A stretch of 23,932 bases of DNA. Origin: REBR01 sp033721915. Its GTDB lineage: Bacteria; Pseudomonadota; Gammaproteobacteria; Pseudomonadales; Oleiphilaceae. The stretch is taken from assembly GCA_033721915.1 (NCBI GenBank), contig JAWWAC010000044.1, forward strand, positions 1 through 23,932. Reading direction: 5' to 3'. Of the stretch, positions 1 through 7,403 are shown in pieces. Every line of letters begins with the position of its first letter. Positions within the stretch are counted from its first letter, which is position 1. The position numbers and the translations under genes are program-made. Below the pieces are notes generated by a model that did not search any database, was not told where the DNA came from, and saw nothing but the letters and a program-made list of their open reading frames with translations.

Positions 1-563
1 ACCAGTACAGCTTTGGCGAGCTGCGGGTGACGCACCAGCAGAACGCGGTACTGGCGGACGTGCGCCAGGACCAGCTGTACGACCTGTGGCAGGCTGCCAG
101 GCCACTGGGCTTTGCCACCGCCAACCTGGGCCTTCTGACGGATGTCATCTGCTGCCCCGGTGGTGACTACTGCGCACTGGCCAACGCCAAGTCCATTCCC
201 GTGGCGGAGAGCATCCAGCGGCGCTTCGACGATATGGACTACCTCCACGACCTGGGGGATATCGACCTCAACATCTCCGGCTGCATGAACGCCTGTGGCC
301 ACCACCATGTGGGCCATATCGGCATTCTGGGGGTGGACAAGAAGGGCCAGGAGTTCTATCAGATCTCACTGGGTGGTTCTTCCCAGAGGGACGCCAGCAT
401 CGGCAAGATTCTCGGCCCCTCCTTTGCCCGTGACCAGGTGGACGACGTGATCGCCAGGATCCTGGATGTGTACCTCAAGCAGCGTACGGAAGAAGAGCAG
501 TTTGTGGACACCTACCGCCGTATCGGCATTGAACCCTTCAAGGAGCAGGTTTATGCAGCCTGA
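1..563 (+). CDS. cysI: Nitrite/sulfite reductase hemoprotein, C-terminal fragment
   Basis: This is the C-terminal 186 residues of a siroheme [4Fe-4S] reductase; the start lies left of the window and the first full codon begins at base 3. Such enzymes reduce sulfite to sulfide (or nitrite to ammonia) with six electrons in the cytoplasm. The cluster and siroheme ligands are visible as a C-x5-C element (CCPGGDYC, bases about 150-173) and a C-x3-C element (SGCMNAC, about 276-296). Assimilatory sulfite reduction is favoured because the next gene is a DUF934 protein, a pairing I recall with cysI in Pseudomonas. The stop codon overlaps the next start by 11 bases, which implies co-translation. An ATG or GTG inside the window (for example GTG at 27) is not the real start, because the frame is open to the edge and the residues before it look like family sequence. 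A nitrite substrate cannot be excluded from this fragment. Confidence 0.9.
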   Translation, partial: QYSFGELRVTHQQNAVLADVRQDQLYDLWQAARPLGFATANLGLLTDVICCPGGDYCALANAKSIPVAESIQRRFDDMDYLHDLGDIDLNISGCMNACGHHHVGHIGILGVDKKGQEFYQISLGGSSQRDASIGKILGPSFARDQVDDVIARILDVYLKQRTEEEQFVDTYRRIGIEPFKEQVYAA

Positions 564-1065
564 GATCGTAACACTGGACGGTCTGGCACAGGACCAGTGG
601 GCCCTGCTGGAAAAGCCCGGCGAAGAGGAAACACTGACGCTGCCGCAGGACCCGGCCATAGTGCCACTGGCGTGGTTTCTGGAACATCGTGAGCAGGTCC
701 GCGCCCACGACCCGGAAGGTCAGCGTGTGGGTGTGTGGTTCGACAGCGATGACGAGCCCGAGCGGCTGGGAGAGGATTGCCAGTCATTGCCGCTGATTGC
801 CGTGAACTTCCCCAAGTTCACCGACGGCCGTGGTTACAGCATCGCCCGTCTGCTGCGGGAGCGTTACGGCTTTACCGGTGAGCTGAGGGCCATTGGCGAT
901 GTGCTGCTGGACCAGCTGCATTACATGAAGCGCTGCGGATTCAGCACCTTTGTGCTGCGTGCGGACAAGGACATCAAGAAGGCCCCTGCGGCACTGAACG
1001 TCTTCAGTGATGCCCATCAGGCCGCCGTTGACCAGCGTCAGCCGCTGTTCCGTCGCCGGGCCTGA
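553..1065 (+). CDS. DUF934 family protein, probable sulfite reductase accessory protein
   Basis: This 170-residue protein matches the DUF934 family, which I know mainly as the gene following the siroheme sulfite reductase in Pseudomonas and relatives. Its biochemical role is not established; an accessory role in sulfite reduction is inferred from the pairing. Family-like stretches are VNFPKFTDGRGYS (residues about 84-96), RLLRERYGFTGELRAIGDVLLDQL and the MKRCGFSTF segment. There is no signal peptide or membrane helix, so it should be cytoplasmic. I chose the ATG at 553 rather than the upstream in-frame ATG at 466, because AAGGAG (540-545) sits just before it and because residues upstream of 553 would duplicate the reductase coding sequence in another frame. 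The gene overlaps the reductase stop by 11 bases. It faces the next gene tail to tail. Confidence 0.85.
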   Translation: MQPEIVTLDGLAQDQWALLEKPGEEETLTLPQDPAIVPLAWFLEHREQVRAHDPEGQRVGVWFDSDDEPERLGEDCQSLPLIAVNFPKFTDGRGYSIARLLRERYGFTGELRAIGDVLLDQLHYMKRCGFSTFVLRADKDIKKAPAALNVFSDAHQAAVDQRQPLFRRRA

Positions 1066-1072
1066 GCCCGGC
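1055..1072. terminator. Hairpin at the end of the cysI-DUF934 operon
   Basis: GCCGGGC (1055-1061) pairs perfectly with GCCCGGC (1066-1072) around a CTGA loop that contains the DUF934 stop codon. No T-run follows, so it is not a textbook intrinsic terminator. It sits at the boundary of two convergent genes, where a 3'-end stabilising or terminating hairpin is expected. Confidence 0.4.
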
Positions 1073-1080
1073 ACGGCAAC

Positions 1081-1099
1081 GGGGGCTTATTCAGCCCCC
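1081..1099. terminator. Second hairpin in the convergent gap
   Basis: GGGGGC (1081-1086) and GCCCCC (1094-1099) form a 6-bp all-GC stem around a 7-base loop that includes the stop codon of the minus-strand oxidoreductase. No T-run follows on either strand. Together with the hairpin at 1055-1072 it fills the 21-base gap between convergent stops, so a bidirectional termination role is plausible but unproven. Confidence 0.4.
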
Positions 1100-2082
1100 T
1101 GATGCACCAGCACCACCCGTCCTGTTGAACGTCCCTGCAGGAAGGCATCCAGTGCCGGCTTGAGTTCCTCCAGTGTGGTCCGCGTTGCGGTGGCTTCGCT
1201 CTTGTGGCAGCGCCACTGCGTGGAGAGCTTGCTCCAGATGGCGGATTTGCGCTCGATGGGAATTTCCACGGAATCCACCCCGGCCAGTGTCACGCCACGG
1301 ATGATAAAGGGAAACACCGAGGTGACCAGGTCCGTACCGGCCGCAAGGCCACAGGCCGCCACCGCCCCTTCCGGCTGTATCTGCTTGAGCAGTGTGGCCA
1401 GTGGCTCCCCCCCCACGGTATCCACGGCCGCACTGTAGAGCGGTTTTTCCATGGGCTTGCGTGAGGGGGTCAGTGCGTCACGGCCCACCACCTCAGCCGC
1501 ACCCAGCTCCCTGAGCCAATCGTTCTGCTCCTGTTTGCCGGACATGGCCACCACCTCAAAGCCCAGGTTACTGAGCAGCTCCACGGCAATGCTGCCCACA
1601 CCCCCGGAGGCGCCCGTCACCAGCACGGTACCCTGCCCCGGAACCAGCCCGTTACGGACCAGCTTGTCCACACAGAGCCCCGCGGTCAGTCCGGCCGTGC
1701 CGTACACCATGGCGGTGTAACCGTCCCACTGGTCCGGCATTTTCACGCACCACTGGGCCGGGACCCGGATATACTCGCCAAAACCGCCCGGGGTGTTCAT
1801 GCCCAGGTCGTAGCCGGTGACAATCACCTGCTCACCGGACTGCCAGTCACTGTGGCTGGATGACACCACCTCACCCGCCGCATCAATGCCCGGCGTATGG
1901 GGGAATTTGCGGGTCACGCCCTTGTTGCCGGAGGCGGACAGGGCGTCCTTGAAGTTCAGTGACGAATGGCTGACCCGGATCAGCACCTCGCCCTCGGGCA
2001 GATCGGAAAGGTTCTGCTCCTCGATCCGGCCGCTGAATTGGCCATCCTCTTCGTGTACGCGCCAGCTGCGGAAACTTGTCAT
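1087..2082 (-). CDS. yhdH: YhdH/AcuI-type zinc-independent MDR oxidoreductase
   Basis: This 331-residue medium-chain dehydrogenase/reductase belongs to the YhdH/AcuI family, whose characterised members reduce acryloyl-CoA to propionyl-CoA with NADPH. Visible features are the N-terminal catalytic fold (SSLNFKDALSASG, residues about 40-52; PGIDAAGEV, about 64-72), a GYDLGMNTPGGFGEY loop near 90-104 and the Rossmann dinucleotide loop VTGASGGVGS (155-164). The cysteine set of the structural zinc site is absent, as expected for this zinc-free group. The start is set at the ATG at 2082 (MTSFRSW), which has GGAGA 7 bases upstream; an in-frame start 10 codons earlier would bury that ribosome site. 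It lies 63 bases downstream of the sohB-like gene on the same strand, so the two may be co-transcribed. The acryloyl-CoA substrate is family knowledge, not shown here. Confidence 0.85.
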   Translation of the reverse strand: MTSFRSWRVHEEDGQFSGRIEEQNLSDLPEGEVLIRVSHSSLNFKDALSASGNKGVTRKFPHTPGIDAAGEVVSSSHSDWQSGEQVIVTGYDLGMNTPGGFGEYIRVPAQWCVKMPDQWDGYTAMVYGTAGLTAGLCVDKLVRNGLVPGQGTVLVTGASGGVGSIAVELLSNLGFEVVAMSGKQEQNDWLRELGAAEVVGRDALTPSRKPMEKPLYSAAVDTVGGEPLATLLKQIQPEGAVAACGLAAGTDLVTSVFPFIIRGVTLAGVDSVEIPIERKSAIWSKLSTQWRCHKSEATATRTTLEELKPALDAFLQGRSTGRVVLVHQGAE

Positions 2083-2145
2083 AGGGTTTCTCCATGGTAA
2101 GGGTTCTGACACTGAAGCGACTTTGCCGGACCAGTGCCTTTTGGA

Positions 2146-3192
2146 TTATTGGAAACGACTGTCGCGGACCAGGCCGGAAAGCTTCACAAGGACCGACTCG
2201 GTGACGGCACTGGCCGCCAGACCCAGCTTCTCGGGCAGGGTCTTGCGCTTGTCGTAGCGCACAATCAGCACATCCTGGCTGTCACAGGCCTCCACCAGGT
2301 ACTGATCCGATGTCTTCAGCTCATCCACCAGATTCACTTCCAGGGCCCTCTGACCGAACCAGATGTCGCCATTGGCCACCCGGTCGATATCCACCACGGG
2401 ACGGTGCTCACTGACGTAATGCTTGAACAGGGCGTGGGTGTCATCCAGGTCTTCCCGGAATTTGCGACGGCCCTTCTCGGTGTTCTCCCCAAAGACGGTG
2501 AGTGTGCGCTTGTGCTCACCGGCGGTGAGCACCTCGAAGTCCACATCCCGTTTCTTGAGAAAGCGGTGCAGGTTGGGAATCTGGGCCACCACACCAATGG
2601 AGCCGAGAATGGCAAAGGGGGAGGCAATGATGCGATCCGCCACGCAGGCCATCATGTAACCGCCGCTGGCGGCCACCTTGTCCACGCAGACCGTCAGCGG
2701 CACCCCTTTCTGGCGGATACGGTCCAGCTGTGCCGAGGCCAGGCCATAGGAGTGCACCATGCCACCGCCGCTCTCCAGCCGCACCGCCACACGGTCCTGG
2801 TCCGGATTGGCCACGGAGAGGACGGCGCTGATGCAGCGGCGCAATGAGGCGGTGTCGCTGGCCTTGATGTCGCCGTGGAAGTCCAGCACAAAGAGCCTGG
2901 GACGGGCGCTGTCAGCACCCCGGGACCTGGCCTTCCTGGACTGGCTCCTGTGCTTCCTTCGCAGTTCCTTGAGCCACTGTTTGCGGGCCCCCTGATGCAG
3001 CATGGCGCATTCCAGGTCTTCCCGTGTCTGTTTCAGCTGGTCGTTGTAACGGGTGACATGCAGCTCACCGCTGTCATCGTCGGGACGCACCCGGTGGGCG
3101 GCGGACACCACCACGGAGACCAGTATCACAAGGGCCACCACGAACGTGGCAATCTTGGCCAGAAAAAGCCCGTATTCAGCCAGAAATTCCAC
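2146..3192 (-). CDS. sohB: SohB-type inner-membrane signal-peptide peptidase (S49)
   Basis: This 348-residue serine protease of family S49 is membrane-anchored with its catalytic domain in the periplasm. It has one N-terminal hydrophobic segment (about residues 8-31), a charged coiled stretch (about 45-95) and the protease core. The Ser/Lys dyad is visible: S176 in VAASGGYMMA and K228 in TAGEHKRTLT. Their spacing of 52 matches the dyad spacing I recall for Bacillus SppA. LESGGGMVHSYG (about 139-150) and GSIGVVAQIPN (about 197-207) are further family marks. The length agrees with E. coli SohB (about 350). The start is a GTG at 3192, supported by AGGA seven bases upstream, and gives the expected short MEFLAEYG N-terminus. 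SohB suppresses DegP loss in E. coli; the natural substrates are poorly known. Confidence 0.9.
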   Translation of the reverse strand: MEFLAEYGLFLAKIATFVVALVILVSVVVSAAHRVRPDDDSGELHVTRYNDQLKQTREDLECAMLHQGARKQWLKELRRKHRSQSRKARSRGADSARPRLFVLDFHGDIKASDTASLRRCISAVLSVANPDQDRVAVRLESGGGMVHSYGLASAQLDRIRQKGVPLTVCVDKVAASGGYMMACVADRIIASPFAILGSIGVVAQIPNLHRFLKKRDVDFEVLTAGEHKRTLTVFGENTEKGRRKFREDLDDTHALFKHYVSEHRPVVDIDRVANGDIWFGQRALEVNLVDELKTSDQYLVEACDSQDVLIVRYDKRKTLPEKLGLAASAVTESVLVKLSGLVRDSRFQ

Positions 3193-3294
3193 TCTGTTAT
3201 CCTGCCAAATGATGCCATTGTAAAAGCCGAAGTCATGAAAACGACGGCTCAGGTCTCGAGACGTTATCCTAATCTTTGCCGAAGGTGCAAAATA

Positions 3295-3310
3295 CCCCCG
3301 CCTACGGGGG
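3295..3310 (-). terminator. GC-rich hairpin in the sohB leader region
   Basis: CCCCCG (3295-3300) pairs perfectly with CGGGGG (3305-3310) around a CCTA loop. Read on the minus strand it is followed by TATTTTG, which resembles a weak intrinsic terminator located about 100 bases before the sohB-like start. On the plus strand the following bases are A-rich rather than T-rich. It could be an attenuator, a terminator of minus-strand read-through, or simply a structured leader. Confidence 0.35.
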
Positions 3311-3407
3311 AACGCAAGAATACGGGCGGTGGCTGACGGATGCCCACACTGGAGCCATACCCTGGGACAGTGGGTCGGGCAAAATTAAAACAAGCGTTCG
3401 ATAGGTA

Positions 3408-3436
3408 TTGACACCCTGTGAGCGCATCCCTAAAGT
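3408..3436 (+). promoter_or_regulatory. Sigma-70-type promoter of the SCP2 gene
   Basis: A perfect -35 box TTGACA (3408-3413) is followed after exactly 17 bases by TAAAGT (3431-3436), which matches the -10 consensus at four of six positions including TA and the final T. Transcription would start near 3443, giving a leader of about 40 bases before the ATG at 3482. Confidence 0.7.
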
Positions 3437-3481
3437 CGCTTTAAGCATTAACAACATCCATCCCCTAGAAGGAAAGCAAGC

Positions 3482-3796
3482 ATGTCAGTCAAACCCGTGT
3501 TCGAACAGATGGAAAAAAGCTTCAACGCCGACGCCGCCGCCGGCCTTAACCTGGTCTTCCAGTTCGACATTGAAGACGATGCCACTTATCACCTGGTGAT
3601 CAACGACGGCACCTGTGAAATGAAGGAAGGCGCTCACGAGGACCCCTCCGTCACACTGATCATGAACTCAGAGACCCTCAAGGGCATTGTCAGTGGCGAG
3701 ACCGATGGCATGCAGGCCTTCATGGCCGGCCAGCTGCGCGCCGAAGGCGACATGATGCTGGCCACCAAGCTGGGTGAGCTGTTCAGCATGGGCTGA
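3482..3796 (+). CDS. SCP2 sterol-carrier-domain protein
   Basis: This 104-residue protein consists of one SCP2 domain, a small alpha/beta fold with a hydrophobic tunnel that binds acyl-CoA, sterols or other lipids. Family-like elements are LNLVFQFDIEDDATYHLVINDG (split here around residues 22-43), the DPSVTLIMNSETLKGIVSGE segment (about 54-73) and the C-terminal FMAGQLRAEGDMMLATKLGELF helix region. There is no signal peptide, so it is cytoplasmic. It is a stand-alone transcription unit: a good promoter lies upstream and a strong terminator starts 18 bases after the stop. AAGGA at 3469-3473 is the ribosome site. The ligand is unknown. Stand-alone bacterial SCP2 proteins are often loosely annotated as lipid-transfer proteins. 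Confidence 0.85.
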   Translation: MSVKPVFEQMEKSFNADAAAGLNLVFQFDIEDDATYHLVINDGTCEMKEGAHEDPSVTLIMNSETLKGIVSGETDGMQAFMAGQLRAEGDMMLATKLGELFSMG

Positions 3797-3814
3797 ACCG
3801 CCCCTTACGACAGC

Positions 3815-3847
3815 GAAAAAAACCGCAGCCAGTCTGCGGTTTTTTTG
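3815..3847 (+). terminator. Intrinsic terminator after the SCP2 gene, likely bidirectional
   Basis: An A7 run, the stem CCGCAG (3823-3828), the loop CCAGT, CTGCGG (3834-3839) and T7 (3840-3846) make a textbook rho-independent terminator. The A-run on the other side means it can also terminate minus-strand transcription leaving the convergent gene that stops at 3857. Confidence 0.92.
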
Positions 3848-3856
3848 TGTCTGCTG

Positions 3857-4534
3857 TCATGGGACAAGGGGGCTGATCCCGCCGTCACGGGGTGATTGCC
3901 AGTCTTTCCAGGCCTTTTCCGCCTGGCTGTTGGCCGGTTCCGCCACCAGCTGGTTGTCACTCAGCCACAGGTCGAAGACGGCCCCGTCACGCAGCGGCGC
4001 TATGACCGGCGAGGCACTTTGTGCCTGAAACAGCGGGTACAGCAGTGAGGCCCTGAGCCGCGGCCAGTCCACCATAGGCGCCGGTTCGCTGAGACTGCCA
4101 ACTCCCGGGCGGGGCTCCTCAAGGGTCAGGCTGCGCCCGGCGGGGGGCTTCGGGCGTAGGGCGGGGCTGAGATTCATTGACTGCATCCAGGGCTGTACCG
4201 ACAGCACCCGTCCATCCAGTTGCCACAGGTCACCCCGCACCTCGGCACTCAGCTCGGGCCCCTGGCGGGGAAACAGAGTGACCCGCCAGCGGCGCCCCCC
4301 GGCAAGCTGCGTCACCGACACCGAGGCCACCGGCTCAACCCCCGTCACCGGGGTAACGTGATGCAGCTCCCAGAGGGCACCGGCGACGCCCAGTGACAGC
4401 ATCAGCAGAGCCAGGCCCAGCAGGGCCCTGAGCCAGTAGAAAAAGGGAGCCACCGTCCAGAACAGCCACAGCGCCGCGCCCAGCAGCACCAGGGCCAGTG
4501 CCCCCAGCGCCGGCAGCAGTAAGGAAAATGACAT
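3857..4534 (-). CDS. Hypothetical two-helix membrane protein with extracytoplasmic domain
   Basis: I do not recognise this 225-residue protein. Two hydrophobic segments open it (about residues 4-27 and 33-56), separated by a short loop, so the bulk (about 60-225) should lie on one side of the inner membrane. That part alternates polar and hydrophobic residues in a beta-like way (for example RRWRVTLFPRQGPELSAEVRGDLW), then has a proline-rich linker (about 125-150) and a C-terminal segment ending in AEKAWKDWQSPRDGG. No catalytic motif is evident. The ATG at 4534 has a strong GGGGAGG site five bases upstream. It shares the minus strand with the FimL-like gene 181 bases upstream and ends against the bidirectional terminator. 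It looks like a real, conserved-type gene by codon use, but the function cannot be given. Confidence 0.75.
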   Translation of the reverse strand: MSFSLLLPALGALALVLLGAALWLFWTVAPFFYWLRALLGLALLMLSLGVAGALWELHHVTPVTGVEPVASVSVTQLAGGRRWRVTLFPRQGPELSAEVRGDLWQLDGRVLSVQPWMQSMNLSPALRPKPPAGRSLTLEEPRPGVGSLSEPAPMVDWPRLRASLLYPLFQAQSASPVIAPLRDGAVFDLWLSDNQLVAEPANSQAEKAWKDWQSPRDGGISPLVP

Positions 4535-4715
4535 TCAGGCCTCCCCATTCATTCCCTGTAATCGCTTTACTGAACGGCCACGGTGCCGGGCAATCCCCTG
4601 CCCTGTGAACCCCTGCAAGCCAATGAGGCGCCAGCAAGCACCCTCACCGTCTCCCGGATAGGCCCCGGGAACTCACGCCTCTACGGGACCTTTGAAGAAC
4701 GGTATCCAGGGGCCT
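4535..4715. other. Intergenic gap between the FimL-like and two-helix membrane protein genes
   Basis: This 181-base gap lies between the stop of the FimL-like gene and the start of the next minus-strand gene. I saw no convincing promoter, terminator or small gene in it. Confidence 0.4.
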
Positions 4716-6425
4716 TTAAAGGCCGGCATCACTCAGGGAGGATTCCGCCAGTTTCAACAGCTCGGGATTGCGGTCGTCCTGCTGGCCAAGACCCTCAATG
4801 TAGTACTCCAGTGACGTCAGAGCATCCGCCAGTGCCTCCAGCACCGCCTGATCCGGCTGACTGTCGATATTGAGCAGCTTGTTGTCAATGGCCTCGGCCA
4901 CCTGGCGCATGACTCCGGCCGCCACGGGATCCTCCAGCAACACCAGACCACCCCAGATGCTCATCAGCGTGGCCGGCACATTGGCCAGGTGCAGCTTGTC
5001 GAAGTCCGACTCCAGGAAGGCGGTAATGGCCCGTTTCGACAGGGTCAGCGCCGCCCTGGCCTCATCCGTGACCACAATCAGCGCCTCCCTGAGATACAGT
5101 GATTGCTCATCCTGGCGCACCCGCTGGGCCAGTGCATCGGTCTCCGGGGAAAGGCCATGGGTGGCCATGTGCTGGGCAGCGTCTTCGATATTCAGCACTG
5201 CGTCCGCCACGGCAAACAGGTCACTTTCCGCCGGGTACATGTTACGGCTGTGCCAGTCGCTCATCTTGCTGGCGGCCTGGCGGGCCATGTCACTGAGCTG
5301 GCGCAGATCCAGTATCAGCAGCGTGTTGGCCAGCCGCAGCAGGGAGTCACTGATCTGGCCCAACTCGTCAATCTCCGGGTCAATGCCCCGTTCGACAATA
5401 TCCAGCTTGTCCTTGAGCTGGTCCAGCTCCTCCTGCAGTGCCTTGGACAGTGCCCGCAACACATCCGCACCGGGGCCGTACAGCTGCTGTCGGTGGCGTA
5501 TCAGGTCGGCCTGGGTGTATGGGGGCTGCGACAGGCCACAGGCATCCAGTACCTTGCGGCTCCGCTGCGACGGGTCGCCGCTGCGGTAGAGGATATACAG
5601 CAGCTCTCGCATCATCTCGGAAGCGACATCCATGGAACCGGCTTCGGGGCCCTGCTGCACCAGTGCCCTGGCGTAGCGGTCCACCCCCATGAAGAGCTTC
5701 TTGCGGGGCTTTTCCACCACCGACTCGGCGGTCTGCATCGGCTCCAGAACCGTCAACAGCAGTGCCCAGAAACGGGCCATGGGGGTTTCCCGGGTCAGAC
5801 GGGCAAACCCTTCCGCGGCGCGGGCCATCAGGCGGTGGCTGATCACCGGCTGACGGTCACGGAGCATCTCCAGAAGCCCTACCTGGTACATCAGCCGGAA
5901 ACGCCGTGCGTGCACGCGGAACTGTTCATCGTCCCTGACCGGCAGATCACGCAGCGCCAGATCCCCTGTCAGGTCCGGTATCCTGCTGGTGTCCGCGTCA
6001 AAAAAGAGGGCATCCCCCAGGACACTGTCACCCCGTGCCGTGCGCACTTCGTTGATCATGGGCAGCAGCAGCTCGGGGTAGTCCGCCTGCTGGCGGTGGT
6101 AGAATTCCATGTAGCGGTGCAGGGTAAAGAGGGCATTGCTCAGTGCGGTGAGGAGCCCGTTTTTGTCCACGGTCGCCCCCACCGGCACGTCATTGGCCAG
6201 GGCCACCGCCTCCTGGCACAGCAATGAGCCGCCGCGCAGTTCCACCAGGGCAAAAATCCCCCGCAGCTGGTTGAGGCAGTCCACGGTATTCTGCAGGTCC
6301 TCGCCGTTTTCACGGTTTTCCTGGAAACGCTCGAGACTCTGTTCGGCATGCCGGATCGTGGATTCGATTTCCTCACGAACCAGATCGAACGCGTGGGACT
6401 TCGTCGCCAGTGACGATTGCACCAT
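4716..6425 (-). CDS. fimL: FimL-like pseudo-HPt scaffold protein (type IV pili / cAMP signalling)
   Basis: This 569-residue cytoplasmic, all-helical protein resembles Pseudomonas FimL (about 556 residues), which is related to the N-terminus of the chemosensory kinase ChpA and links type IV pili, PilG and adenylate cyclase CyaB. Evidence is the length, the HPt-like helical repeats and the neighbourhood with dnaQ, rnhA and gloB. At the first HPt-like site, where a phosphotransfer domain has H-x-L-K/R-G, this protein has NQLRG with Asn at residue 52. A C-terminal HPt-like site (MSIWGG, about 488-493) also lacks histidine. A coiled stretch rich in LDQLKDKLDIVERG lies near the middle. It is therefore a scaffold rather than a phosphotransferase, as known for FimL. 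The ATG at 6425 has AGGA about 10 bases upstream. Confidence 0.78.
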   Translation of the reverse strand: MVQSSLATKSHAFDLVREEIESTIRHAEQSLERFQENRENGEDLQNTVDCLNQLRGIFALVELRGGSLLCQEAVALANDVPVGATVDKNGLLTALSNALFTLHRYMEFYHRQQADYPELLLPMINEVRTARGDSVLGDALFFDADTSRIPDLTGDLALRDLPVRDDEQFRVHARRFRLMYQVGLLEMLRDRQPVISHRLMARAAEGFARLTRETPMARFWALLLTVLEPMQTAESVVEKPRKKLFMGVDRYARALVQQGPEAGSMDVASEMMRELLYILYRSGDPSQRSRKVLDACGLSQPPYTQADLIRHRQQLYGPGADVLRALSKALQEELDQLKDKLDIVERGIDPEIDELGQISDSLLRLANTLLILDLRQLSDMARQAASKMSDWHSRNMYPAESDLFAVADAVLNIEDAAQHMATHGLSPETDALAQRVRQDEQSLYLREALIVVTDEARAALTLSKRAITAFLESDFDKLHLANVPATLMSIWGGLVLLEDPVAAGVMRQVAEAIDNKLLNIDSQPDQAVLEALADALTSLEYYIEGLGQQDDRNPELLKLAESSLSDAGL

Positions 6426-6524
6426 AAGGGAAGATTCCTGCAGAGACTGGTTGCCGGCTCTTCCGGAGCGGAAAAACCCGGCCCTCAGACAGTGAACGGT
6501 TACCGGTTACATATAACACATATG

Positions 6525-6543
6525 GCCAGCTTCTCAAGCTGGC
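6525..6543 (-). terminator. Hairpin downstream of dnaQ
   Basis: GCCAGCTT (6525-6532) and AAGCTGGC (6536-6543) form a perfect 8-bp stem with a 3-base loop, 26 bases after the dnaQ stop on the minus strand. The following minus-strand bases (CATATGTGTTATATG) are AT-rich but not a T-run. It may terminate dnaQ. TTGAGA with TATATG 16 bases later on the minus strand overlaps it and could serve as a weak promoter for the FimL-like gene. Confidence 0.5.
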
Positions 6544-6569
6544 GAACCGAAGGGATCTGTGGATAACCT

Positions 6570-7283
6570 TCAGGATTCCGCCACGGGGCGGCGCCAGACC
6601 ACATCGGATTTTTCCTGCATCCGGTCCAGGAAGGCTTCGTGGCGATCCGCCTCTTCCGCAACGGCACGGATCACAGGCAATGGCTGGCTGCCACGCTGGA
6701 CGGGGCGGATGGGACTCACTCCCCCCTCGCCGTCACCGGCACCCTGCCCCAGTGACAGTGCGGTCTGGCCGCCTGTCATGGCCAGATACACCAGCGCCAG
6801 AATCTCAGCGTCCAGCAGGGCGCCGTGCAGCTCACGGTTGCTGTTGTCGATGCCGTAACGGCGGCACAGCACGTCCAGGTTGTTTTTCTGCCCCGGATGC
6901 TTGTTGCGGGCCAGCTTCAGTGAGTCGGTGACCCGGCACAGGTCCTTCGTGCGTGGGGACTCCCCCTTGAGCAGCGAGAATTCCTGGTCCATGAAGCCCA
7001 CATCAAAGGGGGCGTTGTGTATCACCAGCTCAGCGCCACGGATGAACTCGATAAACTCGCCGGCAATGTCGGCAAAGAGGGGCTTGTCGGCGAGGAACTC
7101 GTTGGTGATCCCGTGCACCTCCATGGCCCCGTCGTCCACTTCCCGCTCCGGGTTGATATAGACGTGGTAATGGCGTCCGGTGAGTTCGCGCTCGTTGAGC
7201 TCAACGCAGCCGATCTCGATAATCCGGTGCCCCTGCTCCACTTCCAGGCCCGTTGTTTCCGTATCCAGTACGATCTGTCGCAT
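6570..7283 (-). CDS. dnaQ: DNA polymerase III epsilon subunit, 3'-5' proofreading exonuclease
   Basis: This 237-residue DEDDh exonuclease is the proofreading subunit of the replicative polymerase core. All motifs are present: Exo I D7-x-E9 in VLDTETTG, Exo II D94 in HNAPFD, and Exo III H153 with D158 in HGALLDAE. After a Gly-rich linker (about 171-190) the C-terminal tail has the pattern AVAEEADRHEAFLDRM ending in VVWRR, typical of the segment that binds the alpha polymerase subunit. I start it at the ATG at 7283 (MRQIVLDTE), preceded by GAGAGGA. The frame is open for 14 more codons upstream, but that extension is unlike family N-termini. It lies on the same strand as rnhA, 120 bases downstream. 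In E. coli the two genes are adjacent but divergent. Confidence 0.95.
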   Translation of the reverse strand: MRQIVLDTETTGLEVEQGHRIIEIGCVELNERELTGRHYHVYINPEREVDDGAMEVHGITNEFLADKPLFADIAGEFIEFIRGAELVIHNAPFDVGFMDQEFSLLKGESPRTKDLCRVTDSLKLARNKHPGQKNNLDVLCRRYGIDNSNRELHGALLDAEILALVYLAMTGGQTALSLGQGAGDGEGGVSPIRPVQRGSQPLPVIRAVAEEADRHEAFLDRMQEKSDVVWRRPVAES

Positions 7284-7403
7284 TACCCGTCCTCTCCAGC
7301 AGTCCGCCATTATTGGGGAGTTCATTCACTGGCCGGCCGCTTGCGCCAGCCGGCATTACAAAACGCGCTCTCAGGCCACCCACAGGATTGAATCCGGACT
7401 CCA

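Larger units (their letters stand above)
3193..3481. other. Divergent intergenic region between the sohB-like and SCP2 genes
   Basis: This 289-base stretch holds no convincing gene. The right half carries the SCP2 promoter. In the left half, TACAAT on the minus strand (3222-3217) could be a -10 box for the sohB-like gene with a leader of about 18 bases, but no good -35 lies 16-18 bases before it. A GC-rich hairpin at 3295-3310 separates the halves. Confidence 0.6.

Noticed and set aside
2134..2847. 237-codon open frame on the + strand opposite the sohB-like gene
   Set aside because: It is fully antisense to a protease with an intact catalytic dyad and shows no recognisable motif or ribosome site.
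5103..6227. 374-codon open frame on the + strand opposite the FimL-like gene
   Set aside because: Its translation is rich in His, Gln and Gly with no domain likeness, as expected from the antisense of a GC-rich gene; the minus-strand frame has family features and a plausible start.
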